Notes: generated from the letters alone by a model not told the origin. 64,000 nt of DNA from Schleiferilactobacillus perolens DSM 12744 (GCF_001435585.1 NZ_AZEC01000011.1:1-64000), one strand, 5' to 3'. Positions 17,921 to 28,117 are shown, counted from the first letter of the stretch. Translations and numbers: made by a program.

Positions 17921-18487
17921 TTATCCTTCTTTCTGATCGTTCTGCCACTGGCGCACCACATTACCTAACTGCAGCGGTGTGATCGCAAAAGCATGCAGGC
18001 GTTTGAGTAACTGTTTACCATTGACGTGGCCTAAATGTAACGTCTCGGCCACATATTCGCGCAAGCGGGCGGCATGGGGCGTACCGGTCAAGCCGAGGCG
18101 GATGAGATCTTCCTCAGTGACCTGAGGACCGCCAATAGGCGCAGACACGGGTGTATAGACTTGCGCTAAAGCCGCTTTAATCGTGGCATTGCTGGCATGT
18201 TCCACGCCCAATGTCCCCTGCTTCACCGGCACTCCAGCCGTGCGCGGGAGAAAGGCCTGTTTGGCATCTGGCACGACGGCCAAAATTTCCCGGCGAATCT
18301 TTTCACCCGGATGATCCGGATCGGTGAAAATGATTATCCCGCGGCGCTTCTGGGCTTCGACAATGGCCGCCAAGATATCATCCGGCAAAGCAAAACCGTG
18401 AGTCTCTATCGTATCGACGGGGCCCAGGGCTTCTTGCAGCCGTTTCGTATCGTCTCGGCCCTCCACAACGATCACTTCTTTAATCAT
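17921..18487 (-). CDS. rnmV: ribonuclease M5
   Basis: A 188-residue Toprim-fold nuclease that matures 5S rRNA. The Toprim motifs are VVEGRDDTKRL at the N-terminus and IIFTDPDHPGEKIR in the middle; the C-terminal helical half is typical of RNase M5. The ATG of MIKEVIVVEGR has a strong GGAGG site and overlaps the end of tatD by eight bases. Further upstream in-frame sequence lies inside tatD and is not used. Confidence 0.95.
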   Translation of the reverse strand: MIKEVIVVEGRDDTKRLQEALGPVDTIETHGFALPDDILAAIVEAQKRRGIIIFTDPDHPGEKIRREILAVVPDAKQAFLPRTAGVPVKQGTLGVEHASNATIKAALAQVYTPVSAPIGGPQVTEEDLIRLGLTGTPHAARLREYVAETLHLGHVNGKQLLKRLHAFAITPLQLGNVVRQWQNDQKEG

Positions 18488-19268
18488 CGGTAACCTCCTG
18501 AATCCGGAATGCCCGCAGCGTGTTGGCAAATGTGCCGGCCGCCAACTCGTCGAGGGAAACACCCCGCAATTGTGCGATAAATGCTGCTGTATCCCGAGTG
18601 AAGGCAGGTTCGTTGCGGCTGCCGCGGTGGGGAATTGGAGCCAAATACGGCGCGTCTGTCTCCACCAATAAACGATCCGCTGGGACAACTTGGGCACTGG
18701 CTTGGACATCTGCAGATTTCTTATACGTCACCACGCCGCTGAACGAGACATACATGCCCAGGTCTAAAAACTTCGTGACCCACTCTGGCCCGCCATTGAA
18801 GCTGTGCATGACACCACCAAAAGTGCGCACCTGGCTTTCCCGCAAAATATCATAGGTATCCTGGAGTGCTTCCCGAGTGTGGATCACCACGGGCATGCTG
18901 AGCTCAGCGGCAATCTCCAACTGCCGGGCGAAGACCCGCCGTTGCACAGGTCGTGGGCTGGAATCCCAGTGATAATCCAAGCCAATTTCACCAATGGCGA
19001 CGGTTTTGGGCTGGGCTAATTGTTCTTTCAAGACTGCCTCTGCGGCCGCTGTGTATAGTCGGGCGCTCTCTGGATGCCACCCGACCACCGCGTATAGATG
19101 GGAAAAACGCCGAGCTAAAACCAGGGCACCCTGGTTTAACTCGGCGTCACTCCCCACGATTGCCATATGGGTGACGCCGCACTCTGCCGCACGGGCGACA
19201 TACTCCGCTTCGCGCCAGGCAAAAGCCGTATCATTCAAATGGGTATGGGAATCAAATAATTCAGTAAT
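18480..19268 (-). CDS. TatD family metal-dependent deoxyribonuclease, likely ATT start
   Basis: A TatD-type TIM-barrel hydrolase of about 262 residues. It carries VVGWHPE, IGEIGLDYHW (metal-bridging Glu), VIHTREA, MHSFNGG and VETDAPYL. The essential N-terminal metal motif FDSHTHLND is encoded in frame, but between the in-frame stop at 19280-19278 and that motif there is no ATG, GTG or TTG. The best start is ATT at 19268-19266, eight bases after an AGTAGG site; a TTG at 19238 would remove the motif. It follows metG by about 22 bases and overlaps rnmV. Acts on DNA 3' ends or small esters in known relatives. Confidence 0.85.
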   Translation of the reverse strand: MTELFDSHTHLNDTAFAWREAEYVARAAECGVTHMAIVGSDAELNQGALVLARRFSHLYAVVGWHPESARLYTAAAEAVLKEQLAQPKTVAIGEIGLDYHWDSSPRPVQRRVFARQLEIAAELSMPVVIHTREALQDTYDILRESQVRTFGGVMHSFNGGPEWVTKFLDLGMYVSFSGVVTYKKSADVQASAQVVPADRLLVETDAPYLAPIPHRGSRNEPAFTRDTAAFIAQLRGVSLDELAAGTFANTLRAFRIQEVTDD

Positions 19269-19290
19269 CGTGTGTGCCTACTTTCTTCGT

Positions 19291-21381
<2,091 letters not shown>

Positions 21382-21568
21382 CTACCTTTTTACGCTACGA
21401 AAATAGCGATACTTGGGAATAGTATAGCATAATTTGGATATCGAGCTTGATTTCAGAAAGTGGAATACGGATTTCGCGTGGGTAACTTGTTTCACTGTTA
21501 AACGCCTTGGTGGACACGTGTAGATGTACGTGTTAAGTTAATGAAAAAGTGGGCTGGAGATGATCTTA

Positions 21569-21964
21569 ATGAAATACATGTATTTCGCCAAATTTGCAAA
21601 GAACACCCAAAGCCAATACGAAGTCGAATTTCCAGACTTCACGCCTGCCGTTGCGACGTATGGCGATAATCTGCAAGAAGCGCTCCACATGGCCCACGAT
21701 GCGTTAGAAGGCTATCTTCTGGTCGCTGAAGATAGTCATGACGCAGTGCCCGCACCCAAAAATGCCGAGGAAATCTCCGTCACTCCCCATGTTTTGTTAA
21801 TTCCGATTGAAGTGGACACGACCTTGGCCAGAGAGCGTGAGGAAAACAAATTAGTCAAAAAAACGCTCACGATCCCGGCCTATCTCAACACACTAGGCAA
21901 GGAACGCGGCGTCAATTTCTCAGCGACGCTCACAACGGCACTGAAGGAAAAATTGGAACGATAA
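21569..21964 (+). CDS. HicB-family antitoxin-like protein, solitary
   Basis: A 131-residue protein. The N-terminal half has the partial RNase-H fold of HicB (YEVEFPDFTPAVATYGDNLQ, EALHMAHDALEGYL), and the C-terminal half ends in a ribbon-helix-helix-like stretch (LTIPAYLNTLGKERGVNFSATL). HicB normally neutralises the small HicA RNase and represses its own operon. No hicA-like gene is found on either side, so it is an orphan and may act only as a regulator. The start with GGAG nine bases ahead was chosen over an ATG three codons upstream. Confidence 0.85.
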   Translation: MKYMYFAKFAKNTQSQYEVEFPDFTPAVATYGDNLQEALHMAHDALEGYLLVAEDSHDAVPAPKNAEEISVTPHVLLIPIEVDTTLAREREENKLVKKTLTIPAYLNTLGKERGVNFSATLTTALKEKLER

Positions 21965-22016
21965 AGTACGGGAACAAATATCTGAACCCTGACGGATACA
22001 GCATCAAGGCTGCGAA

Positions 22017-22253
22017 TTAACCGATATATTTGCCCACCGCAGTCAAGTGCGCAATCACTATCCGCTTATGCGGCGCAGAATCAATTTCTGCACTGAGATC
22101 GCGTCCAGCCACATGACCGTGGTGTTCGCCACCTTGCCACGGTCCGATATTGCTCATGTCGTAGACGATCCCATCAATGGCCACGTATGGCTTGCGCCCG
22201 TCTTTGCCGTCGTATTGGGCCAATTGTTCTTTGGTAAAAGTTTGTTCTGCCAT
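22017..22253 (-). CDS. cytochrome b5-like heme/steroid-binding domain protein
   Basis: A 78-residue single-domain protein with the cytochrome b5-fold pattern FTKEQLAQYDGKDGRKPYVA, IDGIVYDMS and a His-rich GGEHHGHVAGRDLS loop in place of the canonical HPGG heme motif. Small stand-alone versions are common in Firmicutes and may bind heme or a steroid-like ligand; the ligand here is unknown. GGAGAG precedes the ATG. It is the last gene of a Nudix-DUF72-b5 operon, 15 bases after DUF72. Confidence 0.85.
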   Translation of the reverse strand: MAEQTFTKEQLAQYDGKDGRKPYVAIDGIVYDMSNIGPWQGGEHHGHVAGRDLSAEIDSAPHKRIVIAHLTAVGKYIG

Positions 22254-22268
22254 ATCAATCTCTCCTTC

Positions 22269-23105
22269 TTAGATATCAAAATCAAGTTGTTGGGGATTCA
22301 AGTCCGTAAACTCCAGGCCTAATATTTTCTGTAGGCCTAAGGCATTATCCGCCGCGTCGCCGCCAGCATTATTGTTAAAAATAATGGTGGTATCTTTGGC
22401 TTGGGCAGCAACCCGCTTCACGGCATCCGCAATCTGGTTTAATTCTACTTCATTATACCGATACAGCGTCCGCTTTTTGCGCCACCCTGCCCCCGGGTTT
22501 TGCCACCCGGCCAGATTACGCCCATGGAGCCGGAAGAAAGCCCGCTCCGAATTAGTCACCGCCGGATAGAACGGCACGCTATTGCCCTGCGTCGCTGGTT
22601 CATCCGCAATGGTCAGACTCATATCCAACTCCTGCAGAAGCAGCATATTTTCCTTCACTAACGCCGGCCGATACCAGCTATTATTCCGCCACTCCACCGT
22701 CAACGGCCAATCCCCAAACAATTCACGCAGTTTTCGCAGATAGAGAATATTTTCTCGACTGACCGTAAAAAACGGCGGCATCTGCAGAAGCACTGCTTGT
22801 AATTGATGATACTGCTTCAGCTCGGCAAAAGCTTGCTTAAAAGTCTGCACCGTCGTGGGCAGATCATATTCCGTGGATTGCTCGTGTTTGGTAATCACGG
22901 CATTGGCTTTAATAATAAACTGGAAGCCCGCCGGTACCTGTGCCCGCCAGCGATGAACAGTGCTGGCTTGCGGAATGGCATAAAACGCCGTGTCCACTTC
23001 CACCACTGGGAAAAATTCGGCGTATTCTGCCAGGGTCAGCTTCCGATTCACGCCCAATAATGTGGGATGTTCCGTCCATGTCGTCGCCCCAATGCGAATC
23101 ACCAT
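22269..23105 (-). CDS. DUF72 domain-containing protein
   Basis: A 278-residue TIM-barrel-like DUF72 (YecE family) protein. Typical stretches are IRIGATTWTEHP at the N-terminus, FFPVVEVDTAFYAIP, FIIKANAVITKHE, VEWRNNSWY and IIFNNNAGGDAADNAL near the end. The biochemical role of the family is unknown. The ATG is preceded by GAGGTGAG. It lies 13 bases after the Nudix gene and 15 before the cytochrome b5-like gene, so the three form an operon. Confidence 0.92.
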   Translation of the reverse strand: MVIRIGATTWTEHPTLLGVNRKLTLAEYAEFFPVVEVDTAFYAIPQASTVHRWRAQVPAGFQFIIKANAVITKHEQSTEYDLPTTVQTFKQAFAELKQYHQLQAVLLQMPPFFTVSRENILYLRKLRELFGDWPLTVEWRNNSWYRPALVKENMLLLQELDMSLTIADEPATQGNSVPFYPAVTNSERAFFRLHGRNLAGWQNPGAGWRKKRTLYRYNEVELNQIADAVKRVAAQAKDTTIIFNNNAGGDAADNALGLQKILGLEFTDLNPQQLDFDI

Positions 23106-23118
23106 TTACTCACCTCGA

Positions 23119-23637
23119 CTACAATAGATTGCCATCAGTATCCCGCATCACCTGTACCGGATCAAGTAAGGCAAAATGGGTCAAACGCTCTGCTTCAAAG
23201 TTTGTCTCCACATAAAGTTGATCCGCCGCTAAGATCTCTGGAATGATCCGCTGCACATCCGGCACCACACCTGTATTATCACTCCGGGTCAACCAGTCGG
23301 CTCGATATGGTTGCAAAATTCCCTCTCGCATCCACTGGGGATACCGGGAATGGCTGATCGGAGTGTGGAGCAGTGCCCGAAATAAGTAAATACCATCGCG
23401 AAATTCGCCATTGACGTACCAGTCAATGACGCCCAACTGCGCCATGGTGTATTCATCTGCTGTGATTGTTGTTTCTTCCATAATTTCTCGGCAACCCGCG
23501 GCCAGCGGTGTTTCACCAGTCTCCACTTTGCCACCGATGCCATTCCACAACCCCGGATAAGGGGGCTTGAACCGGTTGAACATCAAGATCTGCCGACCGT
23601 CTGTAATCAATGCCAGGGTGTACTTATACTTTGCCAT
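23119..23637 (-). CDS. Nudix hydrolase, MutT-like
   Basis: A 172-residue Nudix protein. The box reads GKVETGETPLAAGC then REIMEETTI, so the REUxEE catalytic core is intact but the conserved Gly near the end of the box is Thr. WNGIGGKVETGE resembles 8-oxo-dGTP diphosphatases (MutT/NudG group), making nucleotide-pool sanitation possible. The ATG of MAKYKYTLALI was preferred because GAGGAG lies before it; six upstream residues are unlikely to be translated. First gene of the operon with DUF72 and the b5-like protein. Confidence 0.88.
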   Translation of the reverse strand: MAKYKYTLALITDGRQILMFNRFKPPYPGLWNGIGGKVETGETPLAAGCREIMEETTITADEYTMAQLGVIDWYVNGEFRDGIYLFRALLHTPISHSRYPQWMREGILQPYRADWLTRSDNTGVVPDVQRIIPEILAADQLYVETNFEAERLTHFALLDPVQVMRDTDGNLL

Positions 23638-23739
23638 TTGCCCACTCCTCGTCACGAATTATCACCCTTATCTTCGCAATTTTTGGGTCCTTATGCAATG
23701 TGCACAAAAAGCAGGGGGAAACTTTGAGCAGTTTAGCCG

Positions 23740-23781
23740 TTGTCCCTGCAACCGATTTCAATTATGCTGTAAACGTAATCA
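23740..23781 (+). promoter_or_regulatory. msmK promoter with cre-like site
   Basis: TTGTCC (23740-23745) and TATGCT (23763-23768) are spaced 17 bases apart. TGTAAACGTAATCA (23768-23781) overlaps the transcription start region and matches 13 of 14 positions of the catabolite-responsive element consensus TGWNANCGNTNWCA, so CcpA control is likely. Confidence 0.65.
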
Positions 23782-23802
23782 AGTAAAGGAGACGTAAATA
23801 AA

Positions 23803-24927
23803 ATGGTTAAAGTTGATTTGGACCACATTTATAAGGAATACCCTGATGCAGCGGAAGGGACCTATGCTGTTGCAGATTTTGACCTCCACATTGATGACCA
23901 CGAATTCATCGTATTCGTTGGCCCCTCTGGGTGTGGTAAGTCCACGACACTGCGGATGATCGCCGGGTTGGAAGACATCACGAAAGGTGACCTGAAGATC
24001 GGGGGCCAAATCATGAACGACGTGGCACCCAAGGATCGGGACATTGCCATGGTCTTCCAGAACTACGCGCTGTATCCGCATATGACCGTGTTTGATAACA
24101 TGGCATTTGGTTTGAAACTGCGGAAATACGAAAAAGACGATATCAAGAAACGGGTAGACGAAGCCGCAGAAATTCTGGGCTTGACCGATTACTTGGATCG
24201 TAAACCGGCTGCTCTTTCCGGTGGTCAACGGCAGCGTGTCGCGCTAGGCCGGGCAATCGTTCGGGATGCGCCAATCTTCCTGATGGATGAACCCTTGTCC
24301 AACTTGGATGCCAAGTTGCGGGTCACCATGCGGGCAGAGATCGCCAAATTGCACCAGCGGTTAAAGACCACTACCATTTACGTGACCCACGACCAAACCG
24401 AAGCGATGACCATGGCGGACCGGATCGTTGTCATGTCCATGGGTAAGGTGCAGCAAATTGGTACGCCAGCCGAAGTCTATGACACACCGAAGAACGAATT
24501 CGTGGCTGGTTTCATTGGCTCCCCTGCGATGAACTTCTTCAATGTTCATCTGAGCGACGGCCACATCACCGACGGCAAGGGCCTGAACCTGAAGGTGCCC
24601 CAGGGCCGCTTGAAGGTCTTGGTTGACAAGGGCTATGACGGTAAGGATCTGGTTGTCGGTGTTCGTCCTGAAGACATCCACGCCGAGGAAGCGTTCATTG
24701 AAACCTTCCCTGAAGCAGTCGCTAAGACCACCGTGGTTGTTTCCGAATTACTTGGTAGTGAATCCATGCTCTACGCTAAGGTAGATGCCACTGAATTCGT
24801 TGCCCGGGTTGATGCCCGTGATTACCACAAGCCTGGCGATACTGTCGAAATGGCCTTTGACTTGAACAAAGCCCACTTCTTCGACAAAGAGACTACTGAT
24901 GCCATCTACGCTGATGACGAAGCGTAG
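23803..24927 (+). CDS. msmK: multiple-sugar ABC transporter ATPase (MsmK/UgpC type)
   Basis: A 374-residue ABC ATPase with Walker A GPSGCGKST, signature LSGGQRQRVALGRA, Walker B FLMDEPLSNLDAKLR and a C-terminal regulatory OB domain (VGVRPEDIHAEE). MsmK-type ATPases energise several carbohydrate importers encoded elsewhere, which explains why no permease or binding-protein gene is adjacent. An AAAGGAG site precedes the ATG. A cre-like site overlaps the promoter and a strong terminator follows, so it is a single-gene unit. Confidence 0.93.
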   Translation: MVKVDLDHIYKEYPDAAEGTYAVADFDLHIDDHEFIVFVGPSGCGKSTTLRMIAGLEDITKGDLKIGGQIMNDVAPKDRDIAMVFQNYALYPHMTVFDNMAFGLKLRKYEKDDIKKRVDEAAEILGLTDYLDRKPAALSGGQRQRVALGRAIVRDAPIFLMDEPLSNLDAKLRVTMRAEIAKLHQRLKTTTIYVTHDQTEAMTMADRIVVMSMGKVQQIGTPAEVYDTPKNEFVAGFIGSPAMNFFNVHLSDGHITDGKGLNLKVPQGRLKVLVDKGYDGKDLVVGVRPEDIHAEEAFIETFPEAVAKTTVVVSELLGSESMLYAKVDATEFVARVDARDYHKPGDTVEMAFDLNKAHFFDKETTDAIYADDEA

Positions 24928-24978
24928 TCTGTAACCAACCGCTAATCGAGGCCAGTTACTCCTCCTCGCTGGCCCATT

Positions 24979-25019
24979 AAAAAAGTTCCGACCCAAGATA
25001 ACGTGGTCGGAACTTTTTT
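24979..25019 (+). terminator. intrinsic terminator of msmK
   Basis: A 15-bp perfect stem (AAAAAAGTTCCGACC against GGTCGGAACTTTTTT) with an 11-base loop and a T run. Confidence 0.93.
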
Positions 25020-25281
25020 TGTCCAGAGGGCGGAGCCGACCGGTTAGAAGCGGCGTCAGAAGGCAGGGCAGGCAGAAAAACCCGCACTTTCTACCTAAAG
25101 TCAAGTCTATCAAGGAATTAATTTTGCTGAGATGATATAAAGTCCTGGATAAGTAGTGCTTTGGGTCTTGAAAAGGAGGGAATGATGCTTTTTTGGAGTT
25201 CTTAGGGTACACCAAACAGCACCTTGCTCTTTAGTTTTTTGAACAAAGCTCATAGAATGGAGTTGTGTATGACGGCTTTGC

Positions 25282-26538
25282 TTACCTGCCTACCGTGGCT
25301 TTCTGGTAATCATAAGTCTGATTATGCATGATAAGGTAGTAAATCGTTCTGATGAGGCGAGAGATCGCCGCAATGGCAATCTTCTTGGTTCCTCTGGACT
25401 GGGAAGATTGCTTTCTTTTTTCGTAGTAATCAACGATGTGGTTGGAATGGTTGGGGTTTCTGGCTACTGAATCCATCGTGCCGATCATCTTGAATAGAAT
25501 CTTGCGAGCATACGGATCTCCTCGCTTAGATATGTGATCAGAGGCCACAAAGCGGCCCGATTCATAGTGGCGCAGATCGATCTCAATATAGGCGTTGATC
25601 TGGGTTGTCTTGCGGAAACGGTGGAGATCGCCCAACTCAGCCAGTAAGGTCACTGCCGAAGTGGCCGCTGCTCCTGGTAACGATTCGAGAATGGGTAATT
25701 CCGGCAAGTCTTTAGCCAGCTCAACCATTTCACTGATGATGTGCTGCTTATGGGCTGAGAGACGAATCAAATCACCGGCAAGGTATTGTACCTGTTCAGT
25801 CTCAAGCGGTGTTGCCGGTACCGCTGGAGCGGCCACAGAAGCACTGTCTACTAGCTTTTGTGCGACATATTCGGCTCTCTTCACAGACAAAGTCTTGGGT
25901 GTCAGGTGTTGGATCGTATTGATCAAAGTGCCAAACGACTTTTCGGACTTCAACACCAAGTCTGGATGCGGAAAAGTCTGCACCAGACGCCAATAGAAAT
26001 CACCAGTCGCCGTGCTCATGATTCCTTCTAATTCAGGGAATGTGAGCTGTAAGGCGCGGTGGAGCCGGTTCTTGTCCGCTACTAGGTCACTGTTAGCCTC
26101 TTGGTAGAAACGTTCCTCATCTTTCAGCTCAATGTACACCGGATCTTGCACGTAAGCCTTGGCTCGTTTGAGGATCAGTTGGCTCTGGGCAAGGCCAAGC
26201 GCATCCATGCGATCCGTCTTTCGTCGATGTAGGTCACTGACTGCCTCTAGGTCCTTCTTAGCCTTCAACGGATTAAGCTGCGTGTAAGAAATTGCATTAG
26301 TCTGCAGGAAGTATCTTAACCGGCGTGAATAAACGCCGGTGGCCTCAAATACCACCTCAGGCAACTTACCATCACGGGTATCGCTGTACTTATGGATTAT
26401 TTTCAGCAGACGGCCAAACCCCAGCAAGTCGTTACTAAGCTTGCCATGTTCAGCTTCTCGGAGCTGCTGGTCATCATTGACGACTACTGAAAAGTCAGTC
26501 GTCTTTGAACTGACGTCCAAACCAATTGCAATACGCAT
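25282..26538 (-). CDS. IS110-family transposase (DEDD RuvC-like and Ser domain)
   Basis: A 418-residue IS110 recombinase. The N-terminal RuvC-like domain shows IAIGLDVSSKTTDFSVV, VFEATGVYSRRL and RRKTDRMDALGLAQ, giving the DEDD acidic set. The C-terminal Tnp_20 domain shows LESLPGAAATSAVTLLAELG and HISKRGDPYARKIL, carrying the catalytic Ser region. IS110 enzymes are RNA-guided recombinases using a bridge RNA from the element end. The ATG of MRIAIGLD with an AAGGTGG site was chosen over one 20 codons upstream. The reading frame is complete, so the element may be active. Confidence 0.94.
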   Translation of the reverse strand: MRIAIGLDVSSKTTDFSVVVNDDQQLREAEHGKLSNDLLGFGRLLKIIHKYSDTRDGKLPEVVFEATGVYSRRLRYFLQTNAISYTQLNPLKAKKDLEAVSDLHRRKTDRMDALGLAQSQLILKRAKAYVQDPVYIELKDEERFYQEANSDLVADKNRLHRALQLTFPELEGIMSTATGDFYWRLVQTFPHPDLVLKSEKSFGTLINTIQHLTPKTLSVKRAEYVAQKLVDSASVAAPAVPATPLETEQVQYLAGDLIRLSAHKQHIISEMVELAKDLPELPILESLPGAAATSAVTLLAELGDLHRFRKTTQINAYIEIDLRHYESGRFVASDHISKRGDPYARKILFKMIGTMDSVARNPNHSNHIVDYYEKRKQSSQSRGTKKIAIAAISRLIRTIYYLIMHNQTYDYQKATVGR

Positions 26539-26639
26539 AATACTTACCACCTTATCTTTTTGAAGTTCCCCACTGTGTTCTGGAAATCTTCTTTTCAATA
26601 CTCGACGTCAAAGCGTCCATCAGACTACGACCAGACTCA

Positions 26640-26790
26640 GCAGAAACAGTGAAGCCGCCATTTTAGGTTACGGCATGGAATGCCACGTGCGGGGTGCGAC
26701 GTCGACTTCACAATCACTTTACCAGAAAAGGAAAAGTGATGAACATCAATCCCGTCGGATCAATATCCATCACTTAAGTTAGTCTGTTTA
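26640..26790 (-). ncRNA. candidate IS110 bridge RNA in the transposase leader
   Basis: In transposase orientation the leader folds into two separate stem-loops. The first has AAGTGATG (26768-26775) paired with CATCACTT (26734-26741) around a 26-base loop. The second has GTGAAG (26706-26711) paired with CTTCAC (26649-26654), enclosing a GGCAT-TCC-ATGCC hairpin (26672-26684) and large internal loops. IS110 elements of the IS621 type encode a bridge RNA with target- and donor-binding loops in exactly this place. Guide-to-target pairing was not established by eye. No protein gene is present here. Confidence 0.5.
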
Positions 26791-26853
26791 GTTTTTTTGC
26801 CTGCCCTGCCTTCTGACATAGCTTCTGGTCGGCGCAGCCCGTTTACGGAGAGA

Positions 26854-26967
26854 GGGCGAGCACCCCGGTTAGGCCCCGACCGCTAAGAACAGCCTGGGCA
26901 CAAATCTCCCGGTCTTGAAGATTTTGACCAGGATGGGCTTAGCGCGAGGGGCCTGGGGTGCGCAGCC
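26854..26967. repeat. class-2 palindromic element, second copy
   Basis: It has the same architecture as the split copy: GGGC/GCCC, a small asymmetric loop (GA against GCA), a 7-bp stem (GCACCCC/GGGGTGC), the GGTT bulge in the left arm, a second stem (AGGCCCC/GGGGCCT), an internal loop and a third stem (CGCTAAG/CTTAGCG). The stems differ in sequence from the first copy but pair perfectly. GCGCAGCCCGTTT closes both copies. The remaining bases up to the Rgg gene at 27230 are AT-rich with no gene. Confidence 0.8.
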
Positions 26968-27229
26968 CGTTTCCGCAAAGAAGGCTAGCTTCCCCCGTTT
27001 CCGTCGAATGTAGAACACATACAATACAGCCACAAAACATTTGTTATTTTATTGCCACCTTTTCCATACGGTACACAAGAGCAGGCTACTTATAGTATGT
27101 ATCGCCATTACACATTAGAAACATTTAACCCGATAAGATATACAATATTGCATATTCGGAATAATCCACGAACCCTCCAGATTAAGCTTTAAAATTTGCT
27201 CATATATCAATATGGGGGGTTGACATAGT

Positions 27230-28117
27230 ATGGGGAAAGAAAATCAGCCAATGATTGGGTTTTTTTATCGAAGAGAGCGGTTGGCCAACGACTTGTCCTT
27301 AAGTCAAGCAACCAGTCAGATCACCACCGCTGCCACTTTATCCAGATTCGAACGCGGGCAAACCCAAATTGCCGCCAGTACCTTCTTCAAGCTGATGGCA
27401 GTATTACCAAACACACTTGAATCACTGCAACAGTCGTATTTTACACTGTATGATGACACTTTTCAGCAAAAAATGGCTTATGCGGCCAGTCTTGAAGACA
27501 AAACCGAACAGAATCATTATTTACTGACCTTATTGGCCCACCAACAGGCCAAGTTTTCTCAAACGGGACTCATTTATTATCAACTTAATGCATTCAACCT
27601 AATCGTTCGCTTCAATATTCCCGGTATTTTGACGGCAACGGAAATTGCTGGGCCGGTCTTGAAATACCTCAAAGGAATTGATCATTTTGGCCTCTATGAA
27701 CTCGATTTATTGACCACCATGGTGCAGGTATTGCCTGATGAGTCTGTCACGGTCTTAGTGCAGCGCAGCTTGCTGGACATGCCGCGCATTTATCAGGATC
27801 GTCTGCGTGATCGGTATCTCTGGCGGATCATCAACAATGCGTTAGATGCGGTGATTGAACATCAAGATTTCGTCATCGCCGATCGCTTAATGGCGTTTGC
27901 CAGTCGGTTGCATATACCTAACGACGATATTGAAGCGCAGGTGTGTCAATACTTTCATCAACTGCAAATTGACTACCATTATGGTGACCACACCACTGCC
28001 CAAAAACGCGCGGCCGAACTATTCGCTGGTCTCGAGCTGATTGGAGTACCCTTCTATGCGCATTTTTTCGAAACACGCTGGCACAAGTTGCTCGTGCGCG
28101 AAGGAAGTGAACAGTAA
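27230..28117 (+). CDS. Rgg/GadR/MutR-type helix-turn-helix regulator 1
   Basis: A 295-residue protein with an N-terminal HTH (IGFFYRRERLANDLSLSQAT, then ATLSRFERGQTQI) followed by an all-helical region of TPR-like repeats, the build of Rgg-type regulators that respond to short peptides. It ends in TAATG shared with the next regulator gene. A poly-G site lies ten bases ahead of the ATG. No short peptide pheromone gene with a clear hydrophobic stretch was found nearby. The adjacent class-2 palindromes and IS110 leave the upstream promoter region unclear. Confidence 0.78.
   Translation: MGKENQPMIGFFYRRERLANDLSLSQATSQITTAATLSRFERGQTQIAASTFFKLMAVLPNTLESLQQSYFTLYDDTFQQKMAYAASLEDKTEQNHYLLTLLAHQQAKFSQTGLIYYQLNAFNLIVRFNIPGILTATEIAGPVLKYLKGIDHFGLYELDLLTTMVQVLPDESVTVLVQRSLLDMPRIYQDRLRDRYLWRIINNALDAVIEHQDFVIADRLMAFASRLHIPNDDIEAQVCQYFHQLQIDYHYGDHTTAQKRAAELFAGLELIGVPFYAHFFETRWHKLLVREGSEQ

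Larger units (their letters stand above)
25076..26791 (-). mobile_element. IS110-family insertion sequence
   Basis: A transposase gene with non-coding ends of about 205 bases (right) and 250 bases (left, the transposase leader). The limits were placed from the surrounding palindrome: host sequence GGCAGGGCAGGC precedes AG (25074-25075) and TTTTTTTGCCTGCC follows AG (26790-26791). The dinucleotide AG (CT on the transposase strand) at both edges fits the core dinucleotide of IS110 recombination. There are no terminal inverted repeats of its own and no target duplication beyond the core, as usual for this family. Confidence 0.8.
25028..26840. repeat. class-2 palindromic element split by IS110
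   Basis: The left arm (25028-25073) and right arm (26792-26840) are complementary over their whole length: GGGC, then GCCGACC with GGTCGGC, then AGAAGC with GCTTCT, then a perfect 19-bp segment (GTCAGAAGGCAGGGCAGGC). A GGTT bulge is present only in the left arm. The IS110 element sits exactly in the loop. Without the IS the palindrome would be about 97 bases. Confidence 0.82.

Noticed and set aside
18487-18709. An N-terminal extension of RNase M5 by 74 residues.
   Set aside because: It lies inside tatD in another frame; the ATG with GGAGG at 18487 gives the normal protein length.
25081-25281. A short gene in the right end of the IS110 element (GGAGGG before ATG near 25183).
   Set aside because: The frame closes after about six codons; this is non-coding IS end sequence.
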